Assembly: GCF_028372415.1 (NCBI RefSeq) | Contig: NC_092874.1 | Span: 333,950,651 to 334,014,650 of the forward strand | Source: Notamacropus eugenii | Taxonomy: Eukaryota > Chordata > Mammalia > Diprotodontia > Macropodidae | Direction of reading: 5' to 3' | DNA: 64,000 bases | Shown here: one piece after another, positions 12,601-25,440 of the stretch | How the letters are laid out: each line of letters opens with the position of its first letter | Position numbering within the stretch: position 1 is the first letter of the stretch | Notes under the pieces: model-generated | The model's input: the letters and a program-made list of their open reading frames with translations, nothing else | Database searches by the model: none | What the model was told of the DNA's origin: nothing | Made by a program: the position numbers and the translations under genes

Positions 12601-13479
12601 CTTTCCTAGATTCTGAAGGAATCGCTAAAAGCTAGCACCTCTCAGTATTTTTCATACATTAATCTAGGCAACTAAATCCATTGGAAAATTATTTAATGAT
12701 CCTAATTCTAGAAATTAGGCCCCCAATAGCATTAGTTAACTAATTTTAGTACTAGTGGAGAAAAAGTAAATATCCTCTTGGGTGTTCTTTCTTCTTTTTA
12801 AAACAACTCTAAAACAAGTAATTCTGGGTTCTTCTAAATAACCACTTGGTGGGAGTTGAAAATGACAAAAGACGCGGGATGTGATTCTGCAGACACAGGG
12901 CATATGCCTTTGGAAAAGTGAATTATAAGGAGATGAGAAAGTATAAGATGAAGGATTGATAGGATGGATAGACATAAGGCAGTGAAACTGCTGGTGGTGT
13001 TCCAAATATAATGACAATTTTGGATCATATTGGTTGCTGGTACTTTCGGCAGAAGCAGAAATAAGTAACTGAAATCAAGATAAGCATTTTCTTTTGGCCC
13101 AGTGAATGAGACTGAGGAGTCACAACTATTTGCACAGGAGAAATAGTCGATGCTGTCATCAAGTTGTCCAAATGGGAGGAAAGAGTAGAACGTTGCCTCG
13201 TAAGAAGCCTAATGAGCACTAAAAACCAAAAAGCCAAAAATAGAAATGATGGCTTTTAAAATTAGAGATGTTTTCTTTAAGAACTATGTAAAGCAAATAT
13301 CACCTAGCATTATTTTAGTCAACTAGTATTGGCATTAAATGAAATTTATTCACTCCACAAGTAGATGTAACAATGTAATTTTTAACATGTTGAAGAATTT
13401 TAAGAACTAAATCCTAACTCTCCTTTATAACCCAAATTATAAGCATATCTTTTAGACCCCAATTTTATTTGGGAACAGA

Positions 13480-13600
13480 GTAAAGATATTACAGTGGAGG
13501 TCAGGGTTCTAGTCCTGGCTCTACCACAAAGTAGCCAAGGCCTTGGGTGAATCACTTCTTTAACAACTTTATGCTTCACCTCAAAGTTATTACTGGCATA
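13480..13600 (+). repeat. MIR fragment
   Basis: 'gttctagtcctggctctacc' followed by 'cttgggtgaatcacttcttt' is the MIR B-box and core pattern in the plus orientation. It lies in the presumed MPRIP 3' UTR. Confidence 0.5.
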
Positions 13601-16577
13601 TATGTGATTCAGAATAATAGAGAAATATAAAACATAGGTAATAAGATCTACATTTCCTATGTGTATGTTAAGGTCAGCCACACTGAAAGTTATAAGAAAG
13701 AAAGGAAGGTATCAATACAAATTCTTTAATTACATTTAATACAAGAAGTTACACAAATGGACATTTTACTACAGACAAAAGTAAAGATCTATTACACCTT
13801 CTTTGCAAACTATCAGACTTGGTTCTCAACAAGAAAATAAACTGCAGTTAGCCTCACTAATGCCGTAACTTTGGTCATCCTGAAATGAAGATACAAACGA
13901 AGATACCGCCCCTGAACTAAGCAGGCATCCAAGAAAAGTATTATTTTTATCCCATCACGCAAGATGACAGGAAAGGAACACTGACCAGAAAAGCACAGCA
14001 GCCTGTAGCCATTTAGGTCTGTGGCAAATAGGTTCTCAAGGATACCAATGTGATTGATTATTATGGTCAATGTCCAGACACCAATGTGATTATTGTGTTC
14101 AATGTCCTCTTTTCAGAGGCAAGGAAATAATAGCCATTGTTAATGAAAATGTTTAGAATATTACAAATTAATATTTAGCACTTTATTAAACTAGAAGTTT
14201 CATTTCCTAGGTAAATGAGGCATTACAATATTGAATGGAAGAATATGTAGGTATAAATGAATCACTCTTCAGTTTACTCTTTATAATTCAAATAATCGTC
14301 AGTTGACTGAAAAAAAGCTTTTTATTTCAAATAGAAACACAGAATCTGTGCTTACTGCAGATATTCACATAAACAGCCTACCCAAGAAGTGATTCATACT
14401 TACTCAAAAGTTTTTCAGTTTTACATAATAGCTTTCCTAGAGTTATGATAGTAAAGGGGTGCGATGTATTAGCTGTTGTGTTTCTAAATTTCCTCCAACC
14501 TGAAATCAGTTTCTGTCATTTTTCCATTCCATTAAGAGTAGAAATATACTGACTAAAATAAATAGATCATTTCCATGTAGAATAGCCCAAACAAAAATAA
14601 TGTTTACAAGAGATCCTGCTGAAATACATACTACATTTTGTTTTTAAAATATGGCTTTAAAATTAATTCTTCCTCTGTTCTTTTTCTTTGTTCCAACATG
14701 AAATCTTAGTGAAAAGTCATCACATCCCCCCAAATTTTATCTTCATAAAGACAGATTCATTTTATGATTCTTCTCCATGAAAAAAATCAGTGATTTTTTT
14801 TTTAGGCTGAACAAAGGTATCGTTACAGTCACTATAATAAATTACTGAATTGCTTAGGAGTTTTCCATTACTCTCATGCTATATAAAGAATGAAAAAGCT
14901 CAAAATTTACTACCATAATAAGTGTTTTTTTCTCCCTCTTCCACATCAACAAAATGGTCTTTTATTCTATACCATCTATACCCTAAAACCCTTTTTAAAA
15001 AAATTAAGCTCAGATACTCTTTCTACTTTCAAACTCTGAAATAAAAAAAAAAATATGAAAATCTAACTTTTCTCCTACCTTTTTCCCCCAAAATCAGAGC
15101 ATTCTCTAGTTCATTTTCTGCGCTTCTATCCTATCTGTTTCATAGTGGATTGTCAGTATAGAAGCTACTGTCTGAAATACCTGTACAGGATAAAACAAAT
15201 ATACATTTCTGTGTATCCATATAAACACTGTTGTTTTTTTTTGCAAGCTGCTATACTTTACCGACTTCAGTACTGAAAAGAACCATTAGTTTAGAAATAA
15301 AATAATTTTTTTGAGTTCTTTGATAGAAAGTTACATGAATCTAAAAAAAAACCTATAAAAACATGAGCATTTTCAGATTTTATCTCTTATGATGCTTTTT
15401 TAAAAAGGGATCTTTGTGGGGAGAGAAGTGGGAGGAGGACTGAGACAAGAACCTGTTCCTTATAATAAAAGAACAGAATTTCTGCTTCTTTAGCTAAAAA
15501 TAAAAATAAACATAAGAATGCTTTCCATGGTAGGCAAATCGCTGACATGAAAGCAGCATGATGAAATATTATTATTTAAAGAGACATCCTCGATGTAATT
15601 CCTCTAGACCACTGCATTTTTGTGGTCAATATAGGATTCTTCTGCGTTGTGAACCTTTAATCTCATGCATGCTCATTCATTCTAAATTGCATTTTCTCTT
15701 TAAAATAACTTAAAATCTGTATATGCAAGGCACGCACTGTAAATATTTATTACTTGGAAGTCAGAAAGGGTTTTGTGACTTATTTTTTTAAAAAAAATCT
15801 AATACAGATGGTTCCTTTTTAAGATTGAAAAAAAAACTCTGGGTGTGATGTTGAAAGACCCAGCATTATGATAGTTTTCAATGACTGCTTTAAATGTCTT
15901 TTAAAATTCTTTGCTGACAGTTGATTTTGAATATACTTTTCAAATGTATAGTGTATCTGAAAAGTATGATCCTACAAAGGCTGAATTTTTCATTGAGAGA
16001 ATTCAGTAATGCTGTACTTGGTATATATGGCATTAACAGCCCTCTGCATAAAGTTTTTTAAATGAAGAAAAAAGTTGCATTTAGCAAAGATAGCTAAAAT
16101 GTGACAGAAACCATTTTTTACATAATAACTTAAAAATGTTACAGGGCGGTAAAGTGTAAGGCATGGTTTTCACATCAGGGATGCAGTCCTATCATTTCTT
16201 CACCATTCAAGATTATTAGGTAGGGTTGTAGGGAAGAGATTTACCACGTCTGCAGTTATAATGTTTAATTAAACATCATGTTGTAAACTGAAACTTCTAT
16301 GTGTAGGCATTGTTTCCAGTATACTGTTTTGTGTCACATCAATGTAGAAGTGACTTAATTGCAATATGAAATATTGTGGAGAACTGAAGGCTAAAATATA
16401 GGATAACCTGGGAGAACATTAAATAGCCCTATTTTATGCAAGTGAGTTTCCTCTACTATAATGACTTTTAAAAAAACTATCATAGATGAATGAAATTAGG
16501 GAGGACATTAAAAAAATTTAGCCATCAAATCCTATTTGTCAAGTTTATTACCACCACCTCCTTTACTTCTCCTAGAA

Positions 16578-16755
16578 CAGGGGCCCATAATCTTTTTTGT
16601 GTGATTGACCCCTTTGGCAGTCCAGTGAAGCCTATGAACCCCTTTTCAGAATATTTTAAATGCATAATATACATAGAATTACAAAGGAAACCAATTATAT
16701 TTAAATACAATCATTGAAATGTTTTTTAAAGTTCATGGAGTTAAAAGTTAAGAAT
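16578..16755 (+). mobile_element. hAT-type MITE (Charlie-like)
   Basis: The left end reads 'caggggcccataatcttttt' and the right end 'gttaagaat', partly decayed. The flanks carry an 8-bp near-duplication, 'tcctagaa' at 16570-16577 and 'tcctagag' at 16756-16763, the size expected for hAT transposons. There is no coding capacity. It is non-autonomous and old. Confidence 0.55.
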
Positions 16756-17787
16756 TCCTAGAGGAAGAAAGAGGTTGGACAAGATATGTTCACTAATAGG
16801 TTCTTGTATATTCATTATTGTAAAAGTAACATAAATATATCTTGGTTTGAAAGTCTTTAGAATTCGCCTCCATCTTTGGCTTGCCTGCTGACTTATTCTT
16901 ACACTAATTCAAGACCAAGAATTAAGTAGTGAGAGGAAATCATGATTTTCTAAGTAATATTTATAAAATGGTAAGCAGTATATTGTGACACTTAGGAATG
17001 ATACAGCTTTATCTTTTCTCTCTTCCAAATCCTCTTCTTTTTATCCATTTTTTCAACATACCCTGTCTCATACTTAATGAAAACAGTAATCAATTAGGAT
17101 AGATGCCTTGAAATATTAGATTGATGGGATTTATAGCTCTGACTTACATGAACTTCTATGAGAGAAAAGAAAATGTTATCTGCTGTAACAGTATAAATTG
17201 GAAATAATCCATAATCACTTATCCATGCCTAAAATGATCTTAAAAATCATAAGCCACTGCTAACACCCATGCATACGTGTGTGTATTTAAGCATACACTC
17301 ACACAATAGTATATTTTATACAATGATTAATTATTGCACTAATATTAAATGTTCTGTGCACTAGATTTAAAAATTTTGTGAAAAATGAAACAGTTCCAGG
17401 GAGTAAACACCAACATTCTGACCATAAAGCTTATCATCTGTAAATCAGATATGAGGTAAAACTCATGTGTGTGTATATATATATATGTTTAGGCCCACAT
17501 GGTTTATATATCAACCCCTGTCAGACTGTCAAATTTCCTTTTAAAAAGATAGTAAAGGATGCTGATCTGCTTAATAAGGCTTCTCTCCCTCCTTTCCTTT
17601 TCCAGTCAATGCAATCCTTTGTGCTTTTTAAAAGCCACTGTTCCTGATCAACTGTTCACTGTAATTAAAACATTACTTTGTCACAATATTTATTCCTTAA
17701 ACCTTCTGTGACATGCTAGATTCCTGTGGATGTAGCTGATCATTTTTATTTTGTAAATATTACCTAACTTTACATAAACTATATCAT

Positions 17788-17793
17788 AATAAA
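17788..17793 (+). promoter_or_regulatory. MPRIP: Candidate MPRIP poly(A) signal AATAAA
   Basis: AATAAA lies in 'catcataataaactattttt', followed within about 30 bases by T- and G/T-rich sequence. It is the last good signal before repeat-rich intergenic DNA. Use is inferred, not shown. Confidence 0.45.
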
Positions 17794-18669
17794 CTATTTT
17801 TGCACCACCCTTTGCATGCTGTGTATTGAGGTTCTCTTTATTGTAGGGGTAGAAATACTAGTTAGCTTAGATGGGCATTTTGTTAAATATAACTGGGCTA
17901 TTATTCAGTTTTCTTAGATGTTTGTTATTCCACTTACGTAGAAAGAATCTTTTTTTTTTTTTAATGAGTACGTATGAATGGAGTACGAACTACAATACTG
18001 AAGGGGAACATACCAGATCAATGAGATCACTGAGCTAAGTGACCTCTCTTAAAGTCTCTTACTTCCTATGTGACCTTGGGGAACACACAACTTTCCTGGG
18101 GCTTGTCATATGAAAAATTACTGTGTAGGACTAGATGACCTCTGAGGTAGGTCCCTTCCAGCTTTGGATCTTTAATCTAGTAAGGTAAAAAGTGTGAGCC
18201 CAAACTCTTGTTTATTCAGAACAAAAATTATAAAGTGACATATAATACAATAACATTTATGTATCAAATATAATTAATAAGGGCAGGACTATCCCCAGAG
18301 TTTCCTGAAAAAGATGAGAATCTAGTCCTGAATTTTTGGTCATACAAGGGTATCACATTTTATATTCTTATGGAAGTTAAGAGCCTTTTAAAGATAGATG
18401 GCTGGCTTTTTAAAAAATAAAGCTTAAACTAGTAAGTTTATAAAATGATTGAAAGATACTTAACTAGAATATCATTATAATGTTTTTATGTAAAGTTCCA
18501 GTAGCATAACGCTACTCTATAACAGGCTACCTTTCTGGTCAATGAGAATACGAACTTGAAGTCACTATTGAGTTTAAAAAAAATTCAATGCAACCTATAT
18601 GTTGCATTTATAATGTGACAGGGCTGAATATATGCTATTTTCTTTCGATCAGGACCTCTGATTTCAATG

Positions 18670-18845
18670 AGGTAGGGAACTCCCAGTGAGGAAGCTACTA
18701 GGGAGCATCGATTGCCAACTCCTCTGCAACTTATAGGACTTAGCGTTCCCTGGGACACTGAAAGGTTAAGGGGCTTGCTCTAAGTCCAAGGGCTAGTGAG
18801 AGGAAGGATTCAAACCCAATCTTCCCAACTCTAGTGGCTAGCATG
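18670..18845 (-). repeat. MIR fragment
   Basis: In reverse orientation it shows the MIR order: 'ggttaaggggcttgctctaa', then 'ggattcaaacccaatcttcc'. It is an ancient SINE. Confidence 0.5.
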
Positions 18846-20454
18846 CCATGATGTCTCTCAAATATTTACTACTGCTACAATAAAAGGCATTTGAGAATCA
18901 AAAATGTGTATTTAAGAAGCCAACAGAAAGCATTTAGAAATAAAATTTATCTGTCAAAAATTTAAACTATTAGACATTTCATGTTAGACCTGCTTTTCAA
19001 GATCATTCTGTACCCCATCCATAAATCAAATTACAAGCCAGAATTATTTTTTGTGAGCTCTTCACTCATTTCCTGAGAGGCAACTGATGAGTAAACTACT
19101 CAGTTAATAATAACAGGGATTGTTTTTTTAAAAAATAATTTCTAAGGTATGACATAAGGCAGATTGTACTTAATAGCTTATAACCATTGTGGTTCCTCCA
19201 GATGTTCCTGAGGCAGTGCAAGATCAAGTATCTTATGAAAATTCAGTTTTCTGTAATTTTTAGTTTTATTCTAATTCATTGAAAATTGGTAGCCTTTGTA
19301 TGGTATACATGGTATATTTAACCATTACAGGTGATTTACCAACCATTCTAGAGAAACTAGTTTGCCATATTTAGGACATATATTCTTTAGTTGTGTCCTT
19401 GGAATATATTCCTGTGTTGAGAACTCAGAAACAAAGGGCAGTAGGCTTTGGGTCCTCCTCGTTCCACAAACTGTTAAGGCTTCTTTGAAGAATAAATGGA
19501 ACTCCTAAGACACTGCCACCAAACAGTGTAAGAAGTGGTAGGTAGAAGAGGATTTCATAACACTAAAATCAAAACTGATTCAACTATTTTAGACTTCTCA
19601 GCTAATATAAAAATTTTAATAGCTAGTAATGTAAAATGAAGGGGAAGTTTTCCTAGACAAATAAGTAAACTTATTGCTGTTCAAATAGTACGTCAAAAAA
19701 ACTTAATATCCATTTGTGGAGACCCAACTAGATTAAACAATAATAAAGACTGGGAGGTTTCTCTCTGCAAACAATTGTATTTTCACTATAAGGTGAAAGA
19801 GAAAAATGGGTGTTTAAAATCTATACATCACAGCAAGATGGACTTTATAGGTCTTTTTTGTCATTTAAGGTATATTCTAGGATTTCCTATTTTCTTTTCA
19901 AACCTATAAGTTGTTTGAGGAGATGCAAAGATAGCTCAAAAAAAATTATTAGATTTGTTCAAATAGTCATTTTGCTTTTCTAGTTTGAATATATGTATTA
20001 TCCTTAGTGACAAAATTCAAGAAAGACAGACATTTGTCATGTTTCTAATCAGGCATGTTACCATTTTGTGGGAAAAGGTTAGTAATCCTGAATGTCATGC
20101 AGAATTTTGCATGTTATTTCATTGCTATTTCCCAAAATCTGAAATTTAATGTGAAATTCAGATATTAGTGACAACCTTTAGCTTCTATTTGGGATGGCAG
20201 CCTCCACAAAAGTCCTGCTTCTGATCATAAAAGTAGGTTTTCAAAGCCTGTACCAGTAGAGGATAAACCTCTGGAAACAATCTATCAGGCTAGAAATATT
20301 TCCAGTAGTTTGGTAAACTAGATGTTCGTGAACCCTTTAGCCTTGGCAATTCATAAATCCAGAATAAAAAATCTCTCTTGCCTGTCTGGCATGATCCTGA
20401 CTTTGTAGAGTATAGCAGAAGGTAATAATGTTTGTAGATTGTGGGTTTCCATGA

Positions 20455-20508
20455 GATGATCTGGTACAGTGGAAAGGGTACTGACTGCAATCAAAAGACT
20501 ACATTCAA
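20455..20508 (+). repeat. MIR, 5' part (split by an L1 insertion)
   Basis: 'gatctggtacagtggaaagg' is the start of a MIR whose continuation lies at 21303-21430 ('ggccttagtttcttcatctg', 'gactagatgacttctgaggt'). The L1 fragment in between is flanked by a 16-bp duplication, so the MIR is older and was split. Confidence 0.65.
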
Positions 20509-21286
20509 CACTAATTCATTGTTGGTGGAGCTGTAAGATGATCCAACCATTCTGGAGAGTAATTTGGAACTATGCCCAAAGGGCTATAAAAATGCATACC
20601 CTTTGACCCAGCAATATTCCTTCTAGGGTTGTATCCCAAAGACTTCATAAAAATGTGGAAAGGACCCATATGCACAAAAATATGTATAGCAGCTCTTTAT
20701 GTGGTGGCAAAGAACTGGAAATTGAGGAAATGCCCATCAATTGGGCAATGGCTGAACAAGTTGTGGTGTATGAATGTAATGGAATACTGTTGTGCCATAA
20801 GAAATGACAAACAGGTGGACTTCAGAAATACCTGGATAGACTGATATGAACCGATGCTCAGTGAACTGAGCAGAGCCAGGAGAACGTTATACACAGTAAC
20901 AGCCACAGTGTGTGAGGGTTGTTTTGGATAGACTTAGTCCTCCACAGCAAGGCAAGGACCTAAACATTTCCAAACGACTCATGATGCAAAATGCCATCCA
21001 CATCCAGAGAAAGAACTGTGGAGTCAGAATGCAGAATGAAGCAAACTATTTTCCCTTTTGTTCTGTTTGATTTTGTTTAGTTTTACTCATTTTCTCCTAT
21101 TTGTTTTAATTCTTCTATGCAACATGACTCATGTGAAAATGTGTTTAATAAGAATGTATGTGTAGAGTCCATATAGGACTGCATGCTGTCTTGGGGAGGG
21201 AGGTGGGAGGGAGGGGGAGAAAATTTAAAACTTATGGAAGTGATTGTTGAAAATTGAAAACAAATAAATAAATAAATTTGAAAAAA
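20509..21286 (+). mobile_element. 5'-truncated L1, 3' end only, with target-site duplication
   Basis: This is the terminal part of an L1: the decayed ORF2 end ('WNGIL'-like region around 'gaatgtaatggaatactgtt'), a 3' UTR with a G-rich block ('ggggagggaggtgggaggga'), and an A-rich tail. Perfect 16-bp duplications 'aaaagactacattcaa' flank it at 20493-20508 and 21287-21302, the hallmark of L1 integration. The insertion landed in a MIR. It is severely 5'-truncated. Confidence 0.8.
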
Positions 21287-21302
21287 AAAAGACTACATTC
21301 AA

Positions 21303-21430
21303 ATACCACTACTTATTACCTGACACTAGACAAAATCAATGAACTTTCATGGGCCTTAGTTTCTTCATCTGTAAAATAAGGAGGCTGGACTAGATGACTT
21401 CTGAGGTCTCTTCCAACTCTAGAGCTATAA
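21303..21430 (+). repeat. MIR, 3' part
   Basis: Continuation of the MIR at 20455-20508, with the typical 'ttcttcatctgtaaaataag' and 'gaggtctcttccaactctag'. Confidence 0.65.
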
Positions 21431-21769
21431 TCATTGATTTTCCCCAGTATCAAGATGATATACCATTCAAAGGATTGATTAACATCAATATTGACATTTT
21501 CACTCTAGTTGAACAAGATGAAAAGTTGCACCTAAACAGAAGGATGGGCCAGGCTCTCCTTAAAGAGGCAGATTCAAAGAGCTGGAAATAGCTTCCTCAT
21601 GTTCTTTAAGGCGACAAGAAAACAGTCACTACCAGAAGTATTTGGCCACCTTGTCATGCAAGGTGCACAAGAAGCAAGGTTACCAGGAAACTTATGCAAT
21701 AACTTCTGTTGCAAAAAATGGAATAACACAATCCTATGAAGAACTTGACAAGAATTTTCAAATTAAATT

Positions 21770-22380
21770 CACCAAACCTCTACTAACTGCCTACTGTGTG
21801 CTAGTATCATCAAGGCAACAGACTGCCTGCTCACTGAGGACCAATCTAGCTGAGTATGGAGAGGTGTTCACTGCCAACAGGATGGCCACTTGATGAGGAA
21901 GTCTGTGACCAAGCAGTTGATGTACTAGGAACTTGGAAGACAAAGGTTAAAAATGGTAACCTTGTTCTCTGAAGGTGCTTACAGTCTATTTAGAGGATAC
22001 AAAGTGTATGTAAAAAAATCACCGCAGGGTAATACAAGGAGTGTAATCCACACACAGGAAAGAGAGGTCTAGACACATTCATCTAGGAAAGTCTGAAGGA
22101 GAAAGCTGTGACAACTTGGCGTCAGGGATGGTTTCACAGAAGCCATTTAACAAATGAACTGAGTCAAAACTTGAAGGATTTTGAAAGGTGGCAATGAGTA
22201 AGCACACCCCAGGCATAAATGGCCTGTAAGAATGCATGGCAGTGAGGGAGAGCATTTTAAGTTTACAGGAAAACCATCATCTACACTTGAGAGAGAAATT
22301 GGAGCAAGACTGGGGAGGGCCTTTAGCAGTAGTTTAAGGAGCTCATAGTTTTCCTATAGGCAGAATAGTTGTATAACTAA
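21770..22380 (-). repeat. L2 LINE fragment
   Basis: The plus strand shows inverted L2 3' motifs: 'ctaactgcctactgtgtgct', 'ggtgcttacagtctatttag', then 'gatggtttcacagaagccat'. It is decayed and non-coding. Confidence 0.55.
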
Positions 22381-22399
22381 GACAAATTATTACTTGATG

Positions 22400-22600
22400 A
22401 CTTCAGTGAGACAGTGAGTAGAATGTAAAGCGGTGATTACAAAGAGACAGCATGGCTTCATCCAGAACAGGGTCATTTCCCTTTTTTGACAAGAATCTAG
22501 ATTTTTGGCAAAACTTGATAAAGTGTCTCATAGTATTTTTGTGAAGTTGGAGGGACTTGGATTAACTGATAATATAATACTCTGCTATATGGAAAGGCAG
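22400..22600 (+). repeat. L3/CR1-type LINE fragment (RT region)
   Basis: 'cagcatggcttcatccagaa', 'cttttttgacaagaatctag' and 'gataaagtgtctcatagtat' match in order the reverse-transcriptase region of the ancient L3/CR1 LINE. The same blocks are seen at about 42.9-43.1 kb. Strongly decayed. Confidence 0.55.
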
Positions 22601-22878
22601 AGCAGCCAAGGGCAACGCCACTTCAAAACACAATTTCATTTGTAAAACATTATAGGATCAATGACTCGTAAAACAGCAAAAACAAGTATGCAGAAAAGTT
22701 GGCATGAGATCCAATTAGAAAGATTGTGACAAAGAGAAAATGGAACAGAGCCACTGGGGTTTCTATAAGCTATTTTATCACAACAGAAACATCACATTTG
22801 TACTCAACATTTAAACTGAAAGGCACAGGAGAAAAAGAAGAAATGTGGAAGCAGAATGCCATTTAAGAACAAGTTGAG

Positions 22879-23026
22879 GGGCAGCTAAGTGGTGCAGGGC
22901 ATTGGCCCTGGAGGCAGGAGGACCTAAGTTCAAATCTGGCCTCAGACACTTACTAGTTGTGTGACCTAGGACTGGTCACTTAACCCTGATTGCTTCCCCC
23001 ACCCCTCCAAAGGGGGGAAAAAAAAA
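22879..23026 (+). mobile_element. Marsupial tRNA-derived SINE with target-site duplication
   Basis: It begins 'gggcagctaagtggtgcagg', continues with 'gttcaaatctggcctcagac', 'cttactagttgtgtgaccta' and ends in a poly(A). Flanking copies of 'aaga[a/c]caagttgag' at 22865-22878 and 23027-23040 are a 14-bp duplication with one difference. It is the youngest-looking SINE in the window. Confidence 0.85.
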
Positions 23027-24504
23027 AAGACCAAGTTGAGAAGAGAAGCTAAACCATGCCAAGTGCACAGAAAAAAATCTCTGCTAAAAGCAACACAATC
23101 CAAAAGAATGGCAAAAAAAAGAGTAACCAGTGCTACAACAGAAGATGTTCAAAACGACTGACCCATAAGCCTTTCTCATCTTTATAAACTCTTGGTAATT
23201 ATCTTATACAACAAGAGCATCTTTGACGAAAATCCAGGAAGGGACTAGGCAGGCTTTTTAAAAAAATATTTTCCACAGTAGACACATAAAAAATGAATGA
23301 AAGTATAGAGGAAAAAAAGATCCCATCATGTTTGTGACTATTCTAAAAATATCTATTTAACTCAAATATCTATTTAACCCATCTAGAAAGGCTGTGTGCC
23401 AAGAATTTCTTGTGCACGTGAGCAGCAGTGCTAAGCTCCTATAAGATTCCTGAGAAATCCAACCATATGTAACTGTTCAATGATCTTCCAATTATTAATA
23501 TGTATCACCTGGCAAAAGTTATTTAACACTCTCATGGAGGGTGTTCTGCAGATCCAAATGGGAAGAAGAATTCCCTATAGATGGTATAGGGCTTATGGAT
23601 GATTCTACCTGCAGGGAAGCCTCGTCAATGAAATTTATAACCATTGAAAAGAGGTCAGTAATCCTAAAACTTTATAATGGAAAAATTGAATGAAAAATAC
23701 CTACTGTCCAGACTAGTATATGCAATTGGATGGCCAGATTATTGATTATATTGGTACATATCTGGGACAAAGCACTTTGCAGATAGGCAATGACCTGGGG
23801 GCCAGATTTGTATAAAAGAAAGAACAGGTTGGAATGTATCTGAAAAATTATGTAAGGCTTTCACTAAAACCCAAACTGCTCCCTGACACTAAAAACCAAC
23901 TTTCTAACACCATTGCCACCAGGTATGCTATATGATTACTGGAATACCACAATATTAAAATAATCAGAATTTTGGGTTGACCTCAAGTGCTGCAATGGTA
24001 CCCATGAAATGAAACAGACCAGAAGAAGGTCACTAGCACGCTGCAAAAATCCTCTATGAAGGGTGAAAAGGTATGGATGGGTCACTAGTTGTACTGATAT
24101 TGTACATATATTGACAAGGATCAAGGATCTACTAAAGTATCTAAAAATAAAATAAACATACATGTGAGTAGAAAAAATAATTTAAAATGTTTTAAGACTT
24201 CACTGGAAAATTTTAGAAAATGCGTTCTAGATGTTCACACATGTCGTGCAGATAAAAGAAAGATTCAAAGTGATATTTGTGGAACTTAGAACGGCATGTG
24301 CACAAGACACTGTAAAGCTCCTTTGTGCCTACAGGAACAAAAGATGGAAGATAAAATAATGATCTAAAAGCTTCCAGTTTTTGTCTCTATTCTTGAAATA
24401 CACCTCCAAGATTATCTAAAACTTGGGTTACCCAAAGCAAGACAGAGAAATCAGCACAAGCCCACATACATTTTTCAATGTAAGGGAGAGGCTCTTGCTA
24501 GTCC

Positions 24505-24728
24505 TTCAGTGTGAAGTCTGGAGGCAGGAAAAGTTATCTTCCTCAGCTTAAATCTGGCCACAGACATTTACTAGCTGTGTGACTCTAGGCAAGTCACTTT
24601 ACCCAGTTCCCTCATCTGTACTGAGCTGGAGAAGGAAATGGCAGACCACTCCAATCTCTTTGCCAAGAAAACCCCAGATGGGGTCACAAAGAGCCAGACA
24701 TACATGAGAATGACTAAACAACAAAAGT
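24505..24728 (+). mobile_element. tRNA-derived SINE with 'aaaaccccagatggggtcac' tail
   Basis: The head is decayed; the body has 'catttactagctgtgtgact' and 'gagctggagaaggaaatggc', and the tail has 'gccaagaaaaccccagatgg' then 'gactaaacaacaaaa'. Same family as the SINEs near 1.3, 28.7, 52.9 and 55.1 kb. Confidence 0.75.
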
Positions 24729-24870
24729 GAGAATGTTTATTAAAAAAATTAGCTACCTAACTTCAATAGTAGCCTATTTCAGGCTCTTATTATTTACTGC
24801 TATTAGCTAAATCATGTTCTAGTAAACAGAGTAAAGAAAGACAGAAATGTTTGCTGATACACAAATATAT

Positions 24871-24876
24871 TTTAAT
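24871..24876 (-). promoter_or_regulatory. PLD6: Candidate PLD6 poly(A) signal ATTAAA
   Basis: TTTAAT on the plus strand gives ATTAAA for the minus-strand gene, about 565 bases beyond the PLD6 stop. The sequence between is unique and free of recognised repeats, as expected for a 3' UTR. A canonical AATAAA also lies at 25383-25388, only 53 bases beyond the stop. Which is used cannot be told from sequence. Confidence 0.35.
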
Positions 24877-25440
24877 AATACATCTTGCAAGGTTGCACTT
24901 AATTATCTCTCCCCTACCATATGGAATGACTGCTGTGCTAGCAAAGGATAAGTAATACTACAGTCCAGGGGAAACTCGACCACCATATGTACCTTGTTTT
25001 CTCTCCTCTTCTTATTCCTTTTTGTCCTTCCAACTCAAGCCTGTCAACACCTTCAGGAGAGTGCTGACTCGGTCAGGGATGTACACTTAACTAGAGTCGA
25101 GCCCACTAGTCATATGGAAAGAACCATGTCCATAAGGGACAGGGAACATCTCAGTTGAACACAGAAATATGGTTCAATAGGTTTTTGTAAACAAGTAAGA
25201 ATTAAAATGTTAAAAGTCAACGGGCATCTCCTTTGTTGCCAAAAATCAACGTTATTCAAGTTTTTCTTACTGCAGAACAGCAATGAACAGTTAGATGAAA
25301 GCATGCCACAATACAACTTACTACAGCATGGGATTCAGTACAAGAGGTTCGTCTTCAAATTGTCCAAAGGACCCCACTCTAATTTATTCTACCTATAACC
25401 CGAGGGGAAACGTTAGAGAAGGGCTTCCGCTTACTTTGCT
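24877..25440 (-). other. PLD6: Probable PLD6 3' UTR
   Basis: Repeat-free sequence directly downstream of the PLD6 stop, reaching to the candidate ATTAAA signal. Extent is inferred. Confidence 0.4.

Larger units (their letters stand above)
9661..17815 (+). other. MPRIP: Probable long MPRIP 3' UTR
   Basis: From the MPRIP stop to about 17.8 kb there is no recognised exon. For most of this 8 kb there are few young repeats: only a MIR near 13.5 kb and a hAT MITE at 16.58 kb are clear. A candidate polyadenylation signal AATAAA lies at 17788-17793 in a conserved-looking AT-rich context, followed by a T/G-rich patch. Earlier AATAAA motifs, such as 11217-11222, could give shorter forms. That the whole interval is one UTR is inference, and RNA-seq would settle it. 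Confidence 0.4.
17816..24850. other. Intergenic region between convergent MPRIP and PLD6
   Basis: No coding exon is recognised. It holds MIR remnants near 18.05-18.18 and 18.67-18.84 kb, an L1 3' end nested in a MIR (20.45-21.43 kb), L2 (about 21.77-22.38 kb), L3/CR1-type fragments (about 22.4-22.6 and 23.4-24.3 kb) and two SINEs. The interval 18.9-20.4 kb is AT-rich and shows nothing I can name. Confidence 0.6.

Noticed and set aside
22865..23040. tRNA gene in SINE head
   Set aside because: The A/B-box-like motifs belong to a tRNA-derived SINE with poly(A) and duplication; it lacks a complete cloverleaf.
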